Origin: Podocnemis expansa
Lineage: Eukaryota > Chordata > Testudines > Podocnemididae
DNA: 64,000 nucleotides
Direction of reading: 5' to 3'
Assembly: GCA_007922195.1 (NCBI GenBank)
Contig: ML681963.1
Coordinates: 59,750,981 to 59,814,980, forward strand
Of the stretch, positions 53,627 to 64,000 are shown piece by piece (within the stretch, counting starts at the first letter, position 1; each line of letters starts with the position of its first letter). The notes under the pieces were generated by a model, which was given only the letters and a program-made list of their open reading frames with translations, searched no databases and had not been told where the DNA came from. The translations under genes were made by a program, and so were the position numbers.

Positions 53627-54116
53627 TATGCCATAAAATCAGAAAGAAAGGCAAATACCTGAATTCGAGAAGAAAGTTGCGACCTTCTTTATTCTAAAAA
53701 CATCACTTTCAGTGTAGCACCAAATGAACAGTTTAAACATGATTGAAGCCTTTCACCCTTAGCATTCTCCTCTAGACAGTTTTAAGGTTGTAGGTTCATC
53801 CTGTATGCTGTAAGTGAAGCAACAGAGGAAAAAACTTTAAGGAACAACCACAAGAATAAACTTTGACATTAATAAGAGATGGTTGGTTGCACTTGAGAAA
53901 TGATCCAATAATGGCTATAAATATCCATGCTGCAGAAAATGAGTTCCTGCTTAATGCTATTGATTTTACATCTGAAAAGAAAAGCACAGGCTATTGTATC
54001 CAAGTTGCTAATGATGCCGTCCAGTAATACAAGGGAAAAATATGACAAGGGGATCTTTGTCATTTGCTCGAATGATGGAAATAAAATTTAAGACATGAGA
54101 AGACGTTGGACATAGT
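53627..54116. other. No recognised feature
   Basis: Unassigned AT-rich DNA. Confidence 0.35.
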
Positions 54117-55312
54117 AAGCCTAAACTTCTTCAAGTGCTGGTCCCTATGTGGATTCTATATACGGCTGGGCATGTGCAGCGTGTGCTGGAGCCAGAATTA
54201 TTTGAAGCAGTCTATGTCAATCCATGTGCATGCCTCATATCATCCATGTGGTACGTCTGAACTCTTATAGCAGTGCAGCTCAATACCCACTCAGTTTCCT
54301 CTTTCCACCACAGGCCAGAGTTGGAACATTGCTCTCCACACATTTTAATGGATAATAGTTTAAAATACTTTAACAGTGAATAGTTGTAGAACCATAGAGT
54401 CTGTAGTTTTAGTTATTCCCTTCCTGGGGCATCTTACCCATCCGGGGGTATTATGCCCAGACAAGCCAGGTTTAAAACCAGTGTTACATGACTATAACCA
54501 TTCTCGGTGAGTGGTGAGCACCAATGCCGTCTCTACTATCTTAGTAAGACCCACACTGTGGTATGCTGCTCCTTCTGCTGCTCTTTGCCACTGAGAACTC
54601 CTGAGGCAAGGGAACTCAGGCTACAGAAGCACCTCATGGAAGAGGCAATGTGTCCACATTGTGCACTCGGAGGTGGCACCAACAGACCCAATGGAATGCC
54701 CAGTCCCACTGGTGGTGAGCACACTGTCCTTCTCCTCTCCCCCTCCCCCTTCTCCTCCCCCTGTGGCACCAACCAAGACTCATCATGGTCATAAGAAGCA
54801 TAGGTGTGGGCACAAAGGCGGATCCCTGACAGGGACCACCTCTAAGGTTTTCTCTCCAAGCTGATATGAGGGAGTGAGAACTTGCACGCTGACCCACTCT
54901 AGAGAAATCGAAAGCAGAATAAAAGAACAAACCTTTCAATAAACCTTAGTTTTCTAGCACTACCAATGTATGACTATAGCCAGCTGGCTTGGTACCATAG
55001 GCTTTCCTAGTGCTCTGCACACTGGACTATATATTGCCGCTAACTCCCACAGTGCGATTGCTTTTACTGGTTGAGAGGCATTGCGCAGCCTCTGTCTCCA
55101 GCTAATGAACCATTGCTACTGTACCACTTTTCCATGGTGCAGTCTGCAGAATCACCTGTACCACTGGCTCCATCTGCTTTGATGGCACCACCTTACCCCA
55201 AGCAACACTTTAATTCAAGCTAGTCTTCTGGACCAAACCCAGCCTTCTTAATGTTGTACTCACATAGTCTGCAACCACACCAATGATATACACCAACATA
55301 CATACCATCACC
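54117..55312 (+). mobile_element. DIRS 5' fragment, terminal region plus gag N-terminus
   Basis: AACTTCTTCAAGTGCTGGTC resembles the CTTCTTCGAGCGCTG terminal motif of the DIRS copy at 39.5-45.0 kb. Downstream, frames in broken register suggest a gag N-terminus, including RELRLQKHLMEEAMCP near 54615. The reading frame is interrupted and no pol follows before the next DIRS begins. The 3' limit is uncertain. Confidence 0.45.
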
Positions 55313-55495
55313 AGGTTCTATCTTTGATTGATGTCCCCATGCTGCTCCACTGTAGGTGTGCCTGTGCTCCCTGAGCTTTCAACTGGAGAATTTCATAGCA
55401 GAGCTCCTGGGGCTACATGCACATCCCCAACCACACGTGGGTGTTCCAAAGGCTCCAAGGAATGTGTGTGCAGCCCCAACCCCTCAGTTACTTCT
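55313..55495. repeat. DIRS inverted terminal repeat, left
   Basis: Complementary to about 61240-61430 (for example GGAGAATTTCATAGCAGAG, GGGTGTTCCAA, CCCCAACCCCTCAGTT), somewhat under 90% identity by eye. Confidence 0.85.
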
Positions 55496-55749
55496 CAGCC
55501 GCCTCCAGTCTGAGACGGAGTTTCTTCAGCTCTGCAGAGCCTTTGCCTTTTAAGTTAGGATAGGGTAGTTAAGTAGTCAGTTAACTAGTTAGTTACGATT
55601 TAGTTCTCAGTAGTTACTATAGGAGTTTTCTTTTTATTGTGACTATATTTAAAAGGAAAAAAGAAGAAAAAGGGAGTTGGAGGGCTTGTCAGTTTTGCTG
55701 CAGACGTCCTGCTGTGGCAGCTTTCATACGGTGTGAGGGCAGTCCCTGG

Positions 55750-58039
55750 TTTTAAGAGGTGTGGGACCTGCAGGGAGGTGATGCCAATTTCAGATGGCCA
55801 TTCAGATTGTATTAGATGGCTGGGCGAGGGGCATGCCTCACATAAATGCCAGCACTGTAAGAACTTGTCCTCCTGGTCATAGACTGACAGGAAGCTTAAA
55901 ATGAGGCTGTTTCTGATGGAAGGATCACTGAGACCCTCCTCCGATCTTGGTCAGCCATCTCCAAAAGAAGAGAGAGGCACACAAGCAGTCTGTCCTCTCC
56001 TCCCCTGCCTGTCTCTGAAAGAAAGGAGAAGCAGGAGGGAAAGGCTGCCAGTACAGCTGATGGTCAATTGAGGATAATCCCAAGAGATACACCTCATAGG
56101 AACACCCAGGAGCAGAAATGGCTCAAGACGGCAACAGATCCCCCAATTGCTATAATGGCCAACTCAGTGCCATGGGCAAAGCTGGTGCTGACCATGAATG
56201 TACTGCGGGGTGCTGGTACGGCACACAGAGCGTGTAGCGGTGGCTTGGCACAGAGCTCAAGATCTAAGGCGAGGGCCAGGCCTGTGGTTCTGCACTGCAT
56301 GGGCACAAAGTCTTTGGTTCCCTGGCAGGTCAGACCTCTGGCTTCGGATTGCTCCCAGCCAGCGGCACCGTTGGAGCTGCAGCGGAGGGAATCTGAGGCA
56401 GAGCCCAGGCCGTTTCAGTTTGGGTCTCCCAAGAAGAAGAAGAAGCAGAAGACTAAGCACTGCGTATAGGAGCATCACTGGTCGCCCTCTCCTCCAAGTA
56501 ACCTGAGCTCCAGTCCTGGAGGCTAATCTGATTACTCCTGTGTGTCATCTGAGGAGGAGCTGGAGGGAGAGCAACCAACCCCTTATCCTTATTACTACCA
56601 GTATAATGATCCTTATGAGAAGATGGACTATAGATACCCTGGCCCGGGGGTGTCTTGGCAACATGCCCTTTGGCATGCAGGGGCCCCTGGTTACTATATG
56701 TCAGGGGTGGCCAAACTTGTGGAACTCCAGAGCCAAACAAGTTGATCATTAAACCTTCAAGAGCCGCACTGAGGCACAGAGCCATGTACTTTTCCCTCCT
56801 AAATGGATTTGCAGACCTCCTTGGGGGAGCCACACTTTTCCATTCAAGAGCCACATGCGGCTCTGGAGCCGCTGTTTGGCCGTGCCTGCTATATGCCACG
56901 GAGGGGCTGGGATGCCTGGTCACAGAGGTGGGCATACTTTACCAGACCTGCAGTCTCTCCCTTGGGGAGGAGTTCCAGCCAGTTACGGCCATCACTGGCA
57001 GTGCTGCAGGTGGAACAACAGGTGGATGCCCAAGATCAGCAGATGGAGTTGGAGGACTGTGATTCCATCGAGAGCCGATGGAGTCACCCTGCTGAGGATG
57101 AATTGCACACTCCTGGACCATCAGGGGATGGCTCTAAACAGTTTCAAGACCTGTTCAAAAGGGAGACTGAGGCAATGGGCATATTACTGCAGCAGTCGGA
57201 TACTACTCAGCATAAGTTATATCGAATTTTACAGGTCCCTGTTACAGCCAGGGTGGCCCTATCTATGAATGAGGGCATTTTGGGCCCTGCCAGTGTTATC
57301 TGGCAAATGCCAGCTACGGTGGTGGTGACATCAAAGAGAATCAATAAGAAGTATTTTGTGGCATTGAAAAACAATGAGTTCCTTTTTGCGTATCCACCAC
57401 CTAGCTTTCTCATGGTGGAGGCAGCTAATCACAAGGCAAAGCAAAATGCATTTAGATCTACACCCCATGATAAGGAAAATAAAAAGTGGGACTTACTGGG
57501 CAAGAAAGTCTATACTTCTACCACCCTTCAACTAAGGATTAATAATAATGCTGCAATGGTATCAAATTGTAACCATGATATTTATTCAAAGATAGCAAAC
57601 TTTTCTGATGACATCTCAGGAAAAAGACAAGCAGTTCTCCTTCTTGGTTAAAGAAGGGTTCCTTGTTGCTAGAACGGCCTTGCAAGGGGCCCTAGATAGC
57701 GCGGGTAGAGCAGTAAGGACCATGGCGATGGCAGTGGTCATCCGGAGAGCTTCGTGGTTGCATTCAGCGGGCCTGCCCAAGCAGTTGCAGTCAGCCATTG
57801 GAGACCTGCCATTCGATAGGGTCAAATTATTTGCAGAGAAGACCAATGAAAAGATGAGTATGATGAAAGAATCTTGGGCCACTCTTCGTACTTTGGGCAT
57901 ATATCCTCCTATGAAGAGCAGACAGTTTAGATATCAGCCTAACAACTTGAGATACCTGCAAACTCAAAACATCAGGAGATTTGATTCTTCATGGAACAGA
58001 TCTAGACAACAACAGCAGTGGAGGAAGCAACAGAACTAA
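55750..58039 (+). pseudogene. DIRS gag-like ORF, broken
   Basis: An N-terminal Cys/His cluster near 55757-55870 (RCGTCREV...GHSDC...GEGHASHKCQHCKNL) corresponds to the one in the DIRS copy at 44.6 kb. A Lys-rich tract (PKKKKKQKTK) falls near 56440. The main frame 56803-57651 contains KKWDLLGKKVYTSTTLQLRI, and a shift leads to 57608-58039 with GALDSAGRAVRTMAMAVV, RRASWLHSAGLPKQLQ and DLPFDRVKLFAEKT. It ends in a Gln/Arg-rich tail. The last frame overlaps the start of the RT frame at 57981, as is usual in DIRS. A hAT MITE at 56702-56888 interrupts it. Confidence 0.8.
56702..56888 (-). mobile_element. hAT MITE, family 1, inside DIRS gag
   Basis: Termini CAGGGGTGGCCAAAC and GTTTGGCCGTGCCTG. Target duplication CTATATGT/CTATATGC (7 of 8). 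Reverse orientation to 26112-26580. Confidence 0.9.
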
Positions 58040-58950
58040 CAACCTCCTAATTCGCAATCAGCACTGGCTAGGCGGCAATTTTGAGAGCTTGGTCGAGGGG
58101 TTGCAATGCCACCCCACCAAACTGCAGGAAGGCATGCGTTTGCTCGCCAACAGACTACATCCATTTCTCCCTGCTTTGAGGTCAATCACATTGGACCGAT
58201 GGGCCTTAGGTTACGGTTGTACTATTCCTTTTGCAACAAACCCCAAATTCCACCCCCCTTCCTCATCTCTTTTCAGGGACCCAACTCACGTACAATTGCT
58301 GCAAGGGGAGGTTGACAATCTCTTGTCTATTGGGGCCATAGAGGAGGTCCCAAGAGAGTTCTTGGTTAGAGGTTTCTATTCCCCCTACTTCGTCACCCAG
58401 AAAAAGACAGGAGGTTGGAGGCCCATCCTGGATCTTCGGAAGTTAAACAGATACGTCCGGGTCCAGAAGTTCAAAATGGTTACCCTTGCCACGATCCTTC
58501 CTGCAACAGAGAGCAGGGACTGATTGGCTTCCCTTGACCTACAAGATGCTTATTTTCACATCTGTATCTTTCCTCCACACAGAAAGTTCCTTCGCTTTGT
58601 AGTAAAAGACAGAAACTATCAATTCACAGTCCTGTCATTCAGCCTGTGTACAGAACTGAGGGTTTTTTCCAAGGTGTTAGTGACGATCGAGGCCCGTCTG
58701 TGGAAATGGGGGGTGGCAATTTTCCCCTATCTAGATGACTGCCTTATAAGGGCACACACACTACAGATGGCAAGGCGAGTGGTAGGGGTAACAAAGGGAG
58801 TGTTTCATTCCCTTGGACTCTTGATAAACTACAAAAAGTCCACAGTATGCCCAACTCAGAATATCCAGTTTATCGGGGTGTGCATGATACTGTCAGGGCC
58901 GGGGCGTACCTACCAGAAGAAAGGTTCATCAGCATTCAGAGGCTAGTTTT
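57981..58950 (+). pseudogene. DIRS reverse transcriptase domain
   Basis: Finger motifs TGGWRPILDLRKLNRYV at about 58410-58460, motif A SLDLQDAYFHI (58530-58562), and YLDD at 58728-58739 with the catalytic aspartates intact. NYKKST and FIGV follow. The frame 57981-58523 ends at a TGA where a Trp is normal in this family, and 58524-58946 continues in the same frame. A frameshift near 58900 moves the remainder (PEERFISIQRLVFTIWDSL) to another register. It would copy element RNA into DNA. Confidence 0.85.
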
Positions 58951-58984
58951 CACTATCTGGGACAGTCTGATGGTTCCGGCATGA

Positions 58985-59610
58985 GTGTGTCTCCAACTGT
59001 TGGGCCATATGGCTGTCACCACCTACATAGTGCAGAATGCAAGGTTGCATATGAGGCCCCTGCAGCTGTGGCTGGTGTCAGTCTACAAACCATGCAGGCA
59101 GTCACTAAGCCATATAGTATCGGTGCCAAAGGACATCAACTCCTCTCTTGCATGGTGGACTCAGCCAAGCAACATGATGTTGGGGGTGCCATTCAGACCA
59201 CGAACCCCATCCATTCTACTTACCACAGATGTGTCAGTGCTTGGCTGGAGAGCTTATCTGGATGGTCACACCACACAAAGAGGATGGTCGCTGCAGGAGA
59301 GAGGATTGCATATTAACCTACTGGAACTGCAGGCAGTGTGGAATGCGTAGCGGCAATTTCTGTCCCAGATTCAGGGGAAGTCAGCAAAAGTTCAAACGGA
59401 CAATGTGGTGTGTACTTTCTACATCAATTGGCACAGTGGGGTACATTCCATGTCCCTTTGCATGGGGGCCATCAAGCTTTGGAGGTGGTGGGTCCATCAT
59501 AATGTCCATCTGTCAGCCATCTACGTACCACGTGAGCAGAACAGTATTGCAGACACTTTGAGCAGGAAGTTTTTGATACTCATGAGTGGGAGATTCATAC
59601 GGGGGTGATC
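58985..59610 (+). pseudogene. DIRS RNase H domain
   Basis: TTDVSVLGWRAYLDGH (Asp codon at 59228), INLLELQAV (Glu), VQTDNVV with shifted register (Asp near 59399) and NSIADTLSRK (Asp) provide the four acidic residues of a retroelement RNase H. A TAG at 59348-59350 interrupts the frame. In the element it would degrade template RNA during reverse transcription. Confidence 0.8.
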
Positions 59611-59639
59611 CAGTGGATTTTTCAGCATTGGGGTGTTCT

Positions 59640-60001
59640 GTAGATAGATTTGTTTGCAGCTTTGAGGAACAGGAAGTACCACTGGTTTTGTTCCAGGGCG
59701 GGACAAGGCAGTGGGTGTTTGGGGGATGTGGTCCTAATCAGTTGGAGGGGGGTCTTTCCTCTACGCATTCCCTTCAATCCTGCTGATTTACAGGACTGTG
59801 ATCAAAATAAAGCAGGACAAAGCAAGGGTCGTAATGGTGGCACCATTGTGGCCACAGCAGGTGTGGTACGCTTACCTGATGGAGATGTCATTGGAACAGC
59901 CAATCCTGGACCTTCTGTCTCAGAATGATGGCCAGCTGCTGCACTCTCAGTTGCACAGGATGTATCTCATGGCTTGGCTCTTTAGTGGTTCAAGAACATA
60001 G
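59640..60001 (+). pseudogene. DIRS pol linker region between RNase H and recombinase
   Basis: Fragments DLFAALRNRKYHWF, then KARVVMVAPLWPQQVWYAYL and MEMSLEQPILDLLSQNDGQL, in shifting frames. They match the conserved stretch that follows RNase H in DIRS pol. Exact function not assigned here. Confidence 0.65.
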
Positions 60002-60006
60002 AGGAA

Positions 60007-61038
60007 TTGTGTTCGGATATGGTCAAACAAGTACTCTTAAACAGTAGAAAACAGTCAACCTGTAAAACACACACACAGAAATGGCAACATTTTGCTATCT
60101 GGTGTTATCCAAAGCACCTGGATCCACAGAGAGCATCAGTCCAGCAGGGGCTGGACTACCTCCTAGCCCTCAAACAGTCAGGTGTCTCTGATAGTACCAT
60201 AACGGTGCACTTAGCGGCTGTCTTTGTTTTTCTTGGATATTTGCATGGGGACTCTTTGTTTTCTCACCCAGTGATAAAAAGGTTTATGACTGGCCTGCAA
60301 AATATGTAACTAGAAGTGAGTCCCTCAGTGGCTCCTTGGGATCTCTTGTTAGTTCTCCGCATCATCATGACACACCCATTCAAGCCCCTTACAACATGCT
60401 TGCTTCTGCGCTTATCAATGAAGGTTTCGTTCTTGGTTGCCATAACATCAGAGAGGCGGGTTTTGGAGTTGGTGGCATTGATGGCACACCTGCCCTATAC
60501 AACTTTCTTTAAGGACAAGGTCTCATTGAGGCCACACCCTAAGTTCCTCCTGAAGGTCTCTTCAGCCTTCCACGTAAACCAGGCAATTCATCTCCCTACT
60601 TTCTTCCCTAAGCTCTGTGCTAATTCTCAGGAGGCCAGTCTTCACTCCCTGGATGTGAGGGGGGCCTTGGCATTTTATCTGGTCAGGATGAGACCTTTTA
60701 GAAAGACACTGAGGTTGTTTGTGTCAGTTGTGGAATGGTCCAATGGGCAGGCAGTTTCCAAGCAGAGACTTTTGAAGTGGATCTCATCATGCATCTGCAC
60801 TGCGTACACAATGGCAGGGGTGGATCCGTCGGGACATGTGACTGTTCATTCTACGAGGCCCATGGCAGCATCAGTGGCATTTTCAGTGAATGTTCCTCTT
60901 GTGGATATTTGCAGGGCAGCAAAATGGGCGTCATTGGATACGCTTGCCAAGCATTATGCACCAGAGCAGTTGGCAGCTCGTGACACAGCACTTGGGGTTT
61001 CCATCCTGAAAGTAGCTCAGGGTTCTGTCTCCGAGTGA
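60007..61038 (+). pseudogene. DIRS tyrosine recombinase
   Basis: N-terminal SAM-like part 60007-60306 (STCKTHTQKWQHFAIWC, SDSTITVHLAAVFVFL) ends at an in-frame TAA (60307-60309). The catalytic part 60316-61038 (240 codons) is in the same frame. Catalytic residues: Arg in TSERRVLEL (about 60449-60470), H-x-x-R in HSTRP (His 60847-60849, Arg 60856-60858) and Tyr in AKHYAPEQ (60955-60957). In DIRS elements this enzyme integrates a circular DNA by site-specific-type recombination, with no target duplication. One stop separates it from an intact frame. Confidence 0.85.
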
Positions 61039-61097
61039 CCCATCACCAGGTGGGGTACTGCTAGGTAATCACTTACAGTGGAGCACCATGGGGACAC

Positions 61098-61165
61098 CAC
61101 TCGAGGATAGAACTGAAGGTTACTCACCGTTTGTGCAGTGGCCAAGATTCTTTGAGATGCGTGTC
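61098..61165. repeat. DIRS internal complementary region
   Basis: GAACTGAAGGTTACTCACCG, GCCAAGATTCTTTGAGATGC and GTGTCC are complementary to the outermost right end (61403-61462). Confidence 0.85.
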
Positions 61166-61239
61166 CCCGGGCTGATCCACTACCCACCCTCCTCCCCTCT
61201 ACCTCGGAAGATGGCTGGGTGATAGTGTGTCTTTCATGG

Positions 61240-61462
61240 TGGAGAAGGAACTGAGGGGTTGGGGCCGTGCGCACGTTCCTTGGAGCTGTTGGAACACCCA
61301 TATGCAGTTGGGGATGTGCGCGTGGCCCCAGGAACTCTGCTATGAAATTCTCCAGTCGAAGGCTTAGAGAGCGCAGGCGCACCTACAGGGGAGCAGCACA
61401 GGGACACATATCTCAAAGAACCTTGGCTATCGTACAAATGGTGAGTAATCTTCAGTTCAGGT
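61240..61462. repeat. DIRS inverted terminal repeat, right
   Basis: Pairs with 55313-55495. The outer ~30 bp beyond 61430 pair only with the internal complementary region, as in the DIRS circle model. Confidence 0.85.
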
Positions 61463-61760
61463 ACCCGCATGGTGCTGTTGAATCTTGCCCTAGTGCAGTT
61501 TGATTAGAGACTCTTGATGTGGATGAGACAAGACCCCTAGTACAGCCATGGAGCACCACTACTGCCCCAACAAAGACCCTCTTTGGAGTATACCACCCTT
61601 CCCTTGGCATATGACAACTTGTGGGGCCCCTATGCTCCTGGCACTGTCAGCACCACCAGAATCATCAAATCTGCCAATTACAACCAGTGAATCTTTGTCT
61701 CTGGATGAAGTCCTTGTCTCTCCATCACTATCTCCTGGATTAGTGCTTGGGGTGTGTTAA
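61463..61760. other. Unassigned spacer between DIRS and CR1
   Basis: No recognised repeat or exon; CR1-like sequence seems to begin close to 61760. Confidence 0.4.
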
Positions 61761-61778
61761 AGCCCACCGGGATCTGAT

Positions 61779-64000
61779 TTGGACATGGATAGAGACCTCT
61801 TCAAGGCCTTTAAGGAAGTAAATACTACTGGGAACTGTGTGATTATGGGAGATTTTAACTTCCCACATATAGACTGTAGGGTATGCGCTAGCAGCAATAA
61901 AAGGGCCCCAATTTTCTTGGAGGTGATAGTAGATGAATTTCTCCATCAAGTGGTTTCCAAACCAACGAGAGGAGACGTGATCTTAGATTTGGTATTAGTC
62001 AGTAGTGAGGACCTCATAGAGGAATTAGTTGTAGCGGCCAACCTAGGTTCTAGTGATCATGAGCTAATCCAATTTAAACTGAATGGAAAGGTAAAGAAAA
62101 ATAAATCTGTGACCAGAGTCTTTGACTTTGAAAGGGCTAACTTCAAAAAATTAAGGGAATTAGCTAGGGAGGTGGACTGGACCAAAGAATTCATGGATAT
62201 GAACATTGAGGATGCTTGGAACTGCTTCAAGATAAAGCTGCAGGAACTATCTGAAGCCTGCATTCTAAAGAAGAGGAAAAATTTTTCAGGCATGGGTTCT
62301 AAACCAAGCTGGATGAATGTACATCTTAAACAGGTGATTAGGAAGAAACACAAGGCCTACAAAGAGTGGAAGTTGGGAGGGATAGGGAAGGAGGGCTACC
62401 TTTTAGAGGTCAGAGCATGTAGGGATCAAGTGAGGAAAGCCAGAAGCCAAGCAGAGTTAGACCTTGCAAAGGGAATCAAAACCAATAGTAAAAAGTTCTT
62501 CAGCCACATAAATACAAAGAAAACACAGAAGAAAGAGACTGGAGCACTATACACTGAGGATGGGGTAGAGATCAAGGATAATCTAGGCATGACTGAATAT
62601 CTAAATAAGTACTTTGCCTCTGTCTTTAATGAGGGTGATGGTGAGATTGGGGACAGAGGTAGGGCAGCTAATGGGAATGAGAATGTAGAAGTGGAAATTA
62701 CCATATCTGTGGTGAAAGCCAAGCTTCAGCTGCTTAATGGAACTAAATCAGGGGGTCCAGATAATCTTCATCCAAGAATATTGAAGGAACTTGCACATGA
62801 AATTGCCAGCCCTTTAGCAAGGATTTTTAAGGTATCGGTGAACACGGGGGTTGTACCTTATGACTGGAGAATTGCTAATGTGGTCCCTATTTTCAAGAAA
62901 GGGAGTAAAAGGGATCCAGGTAACTACAGGCCTGTTAGTTTGACCTCAGCAGTATGCAAGTTCTTGGAGAAAATTTTGAAGGAGAAAGTACTTAAGGATA
63001 TTGAGGAAAATGGTAACTGTGATAAAATACAACACGGCTTTACAAAAGGTAGATCGTGCCTGACCAACCTGATCTCCTTTTTTGAGAAGATAACAGATTT
63101 TTTGGATAAAGGGAATGCAGTGGACCTAATTTACTTGGATTTCAGCAAGGCATTTGGTACAGTTCCACACAGGGAATTATTAGGTAAATTGGAGAAGATG
63201 GGGATTAATATGAAAATAGAAAGGTGGCTAAAGAACTGGTTACAGGGGAGACTACAGAGGTTCATAGTGAAAGGTGAACTGTGTAGCTGGAAGGAGGTTA
63301 CTAGTGGAGTTCCCCAAGGATTGGTCCTGGGACCCATCTTATTCACCCTTTTCGTTACTGACCTTGGCACAAAAAGTGGGAATGTGCTAATTAAGTTTGC
63401 AGACGACACCAAGCTGGGAGGTATTGGCAATACGGAGGAGGATCGGGATAGCATACAGAATGATTTGGATGGCCTTGTAAAGTGGAGCATTAGAAACAGG
63501 ATGAAATTCAACAATGGGAAGTCATGCACTTAGGGACAAGGTCATGCACTTAGGGACAAATAACAGGAATTTTTCTTGTAAGTTGGGAATGCATCAGCTG
63601 GAAGTGATGGGGGAGGAGAAGGACCTGGGCATACTGGTTGATCACAGAATGACAATGAGTAGCCAATGCGATGTGGCAGTGAAAAAAGCTAATGCGGCCC
63701 TAGGGTGCATCAGAAGGGGTATTTCCAGTAGAGATAGGGAGGTGTTAGTACTGTTATACGAGGCGCTGGTGCGACCTAACTTGAAGTATTGTGTACAGTT
63801 CTGGTCACCCATGTTTGAGAAAGATGAAGTCAAACTGGAACAGATGCAAAGAAGGGCTACAAGGATGATTCATGGAATGGAAAACCTTCCCTATGAGAGA
63901 CGACTTAAAGAGCTTGGTTTGTTTAGTCTTCTCAAAAGAAGGCTCAGAGGAGATATGAGTGCTTTTTATAAATACATTAGAGGGATAAATACAAGGGAGG
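61779..64000 (+). pseudogene. CR1 LINE ORF2, 5'-truncated, runs off the window
   Basis: Main frame 61779-63533 (584 codons). End of the apurinic endonuclease: VIMGDFNFPHIDC, VILDLVLVSSEDLIEEL and GSSDHELIQF. A connector follows, then reverse transcriptase: NYRPVSLTS, QHGFTKGRSCLTNL, motif A YLDFSKAFGTV (usual AFD is AFG), SGVPQGLVLGP and motif C FADDTK (63396-63407). The endonuclease N-terminus is missing. A 20-bp tandem duplication at 63521-63560 and a nearby small deletion break the frame. The ORF2 C-terminus then continues from 63544 in another frame (HLGTNNRNF, KKANAALGCIRRGISS, YCVQFWSPMF, KRRLRGDM) to the window edge. It would reverse-transcribe its own RNA at a nicked target. Confidence 0.9.
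63521..63560. repeat. 20-bp tandem duplication in CR1 ORF2
   Basis: GTCATGCACTTAGGGACAAG is followed at once by the same 20 bases with a single final difference. It shifts the CR1 frame. Confidence 0.95.

Larger units (their letters stand above)
55313..61462 (+). mobile_element. DIRS-type retrotransposon, structurally nearly complete, decayed
   Basis: Order on the plus strand: inverted terminal repeat, gag, reverse transcriptase, RNase H, tyrosine recombinase, internal complementary region, inverted terminal repeat. This is the diagnostic DIRS layout, which integrates by recombinase and so makes no target duplication. Stops, frameshifts and a hAT insertion in gag show it cannot be active as sequenced. 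Confidence 0.9.

Overview
The window is eukaryotic nuclear DNA from a vertebrate, most likely a cryptodiran turtle. Three tRNA-derived SINEs carry a CR1-like tail and end in TGATTT-type repeats, which is the architecture of the tortoise/Cry I SINE family. They sit with CR1/L3-type LINEs, DIRS tyrosine-recombinase retrotransposons, Penelope-like repeats, hAT and Tigger/pogo DNA elements, and old MIR-like SINE fragments. The taxon is an inference from repeat content. I found no complete host protein-coding gene. Almost everything that can be named is transposable-element DNA, much of it nested.

Layout. 1-7 kb: a hAT element cut by the window edge, a Penelope-like foldback with a 400-N gap, and two further hAT copies. 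7.1-7.9 kb: a CpG island with NRF1, YY1 and GC-box motifs, the only promoter-like host sequence, perhaps divergent. 7.9-19.1 kb: Penelope-like, hAT and old CR1/L3 pieces, one CR1 split by a Tigger-like element holding a G-rich minisatellite. 19.1-27.6 kb: two deep nests (CR1/hAT/MITE/MITE and hAT/LTR/hAT). 27.8-30.1 kb: an LTR-like repeat with a CR1 inserted in its minisatellite. 30.2-32.7 kb: a broken POGK-like Tigger element on the minus strand. 34.2-35.9 and 50.1-52.3 kb: two copies of one long LTR-like repeat. 36.5-38.1 kb: hAT, young CR1 and SINE. 39.5-45.0 kb: a minus-strand DIRS element with gag and terminal repeats but no recognisable pol. 45.9-50.1 kb: MIR, SINE, hAT and a long inverted repeat. 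54.1-61.5 kb: a 5' DIRS fragment, then a structurally nearly complete but decayed DIRS element (gag, RT, RNase H, tyrosine recombinase, inverted terminal repeats, internal complementary region). 61.8-64.0 kb: a CR1 ORF2 that runs off the window.

How the parts interact: autonomous-type elements (CR1, DIRS, Tigger) supply reverse transcriptase, recombinase and transposase families. The SINEs share the CR1 3' tail, so they were presumably mobilised by CR1 machinery. The small hAT elements have only terminal repeats plus 8-bp target duplications and would depend on transposase from elsewhere. Target-site duplications give a relative order of insertion at many loci. Open reading frames not listed here are low-complexity or chance frames.
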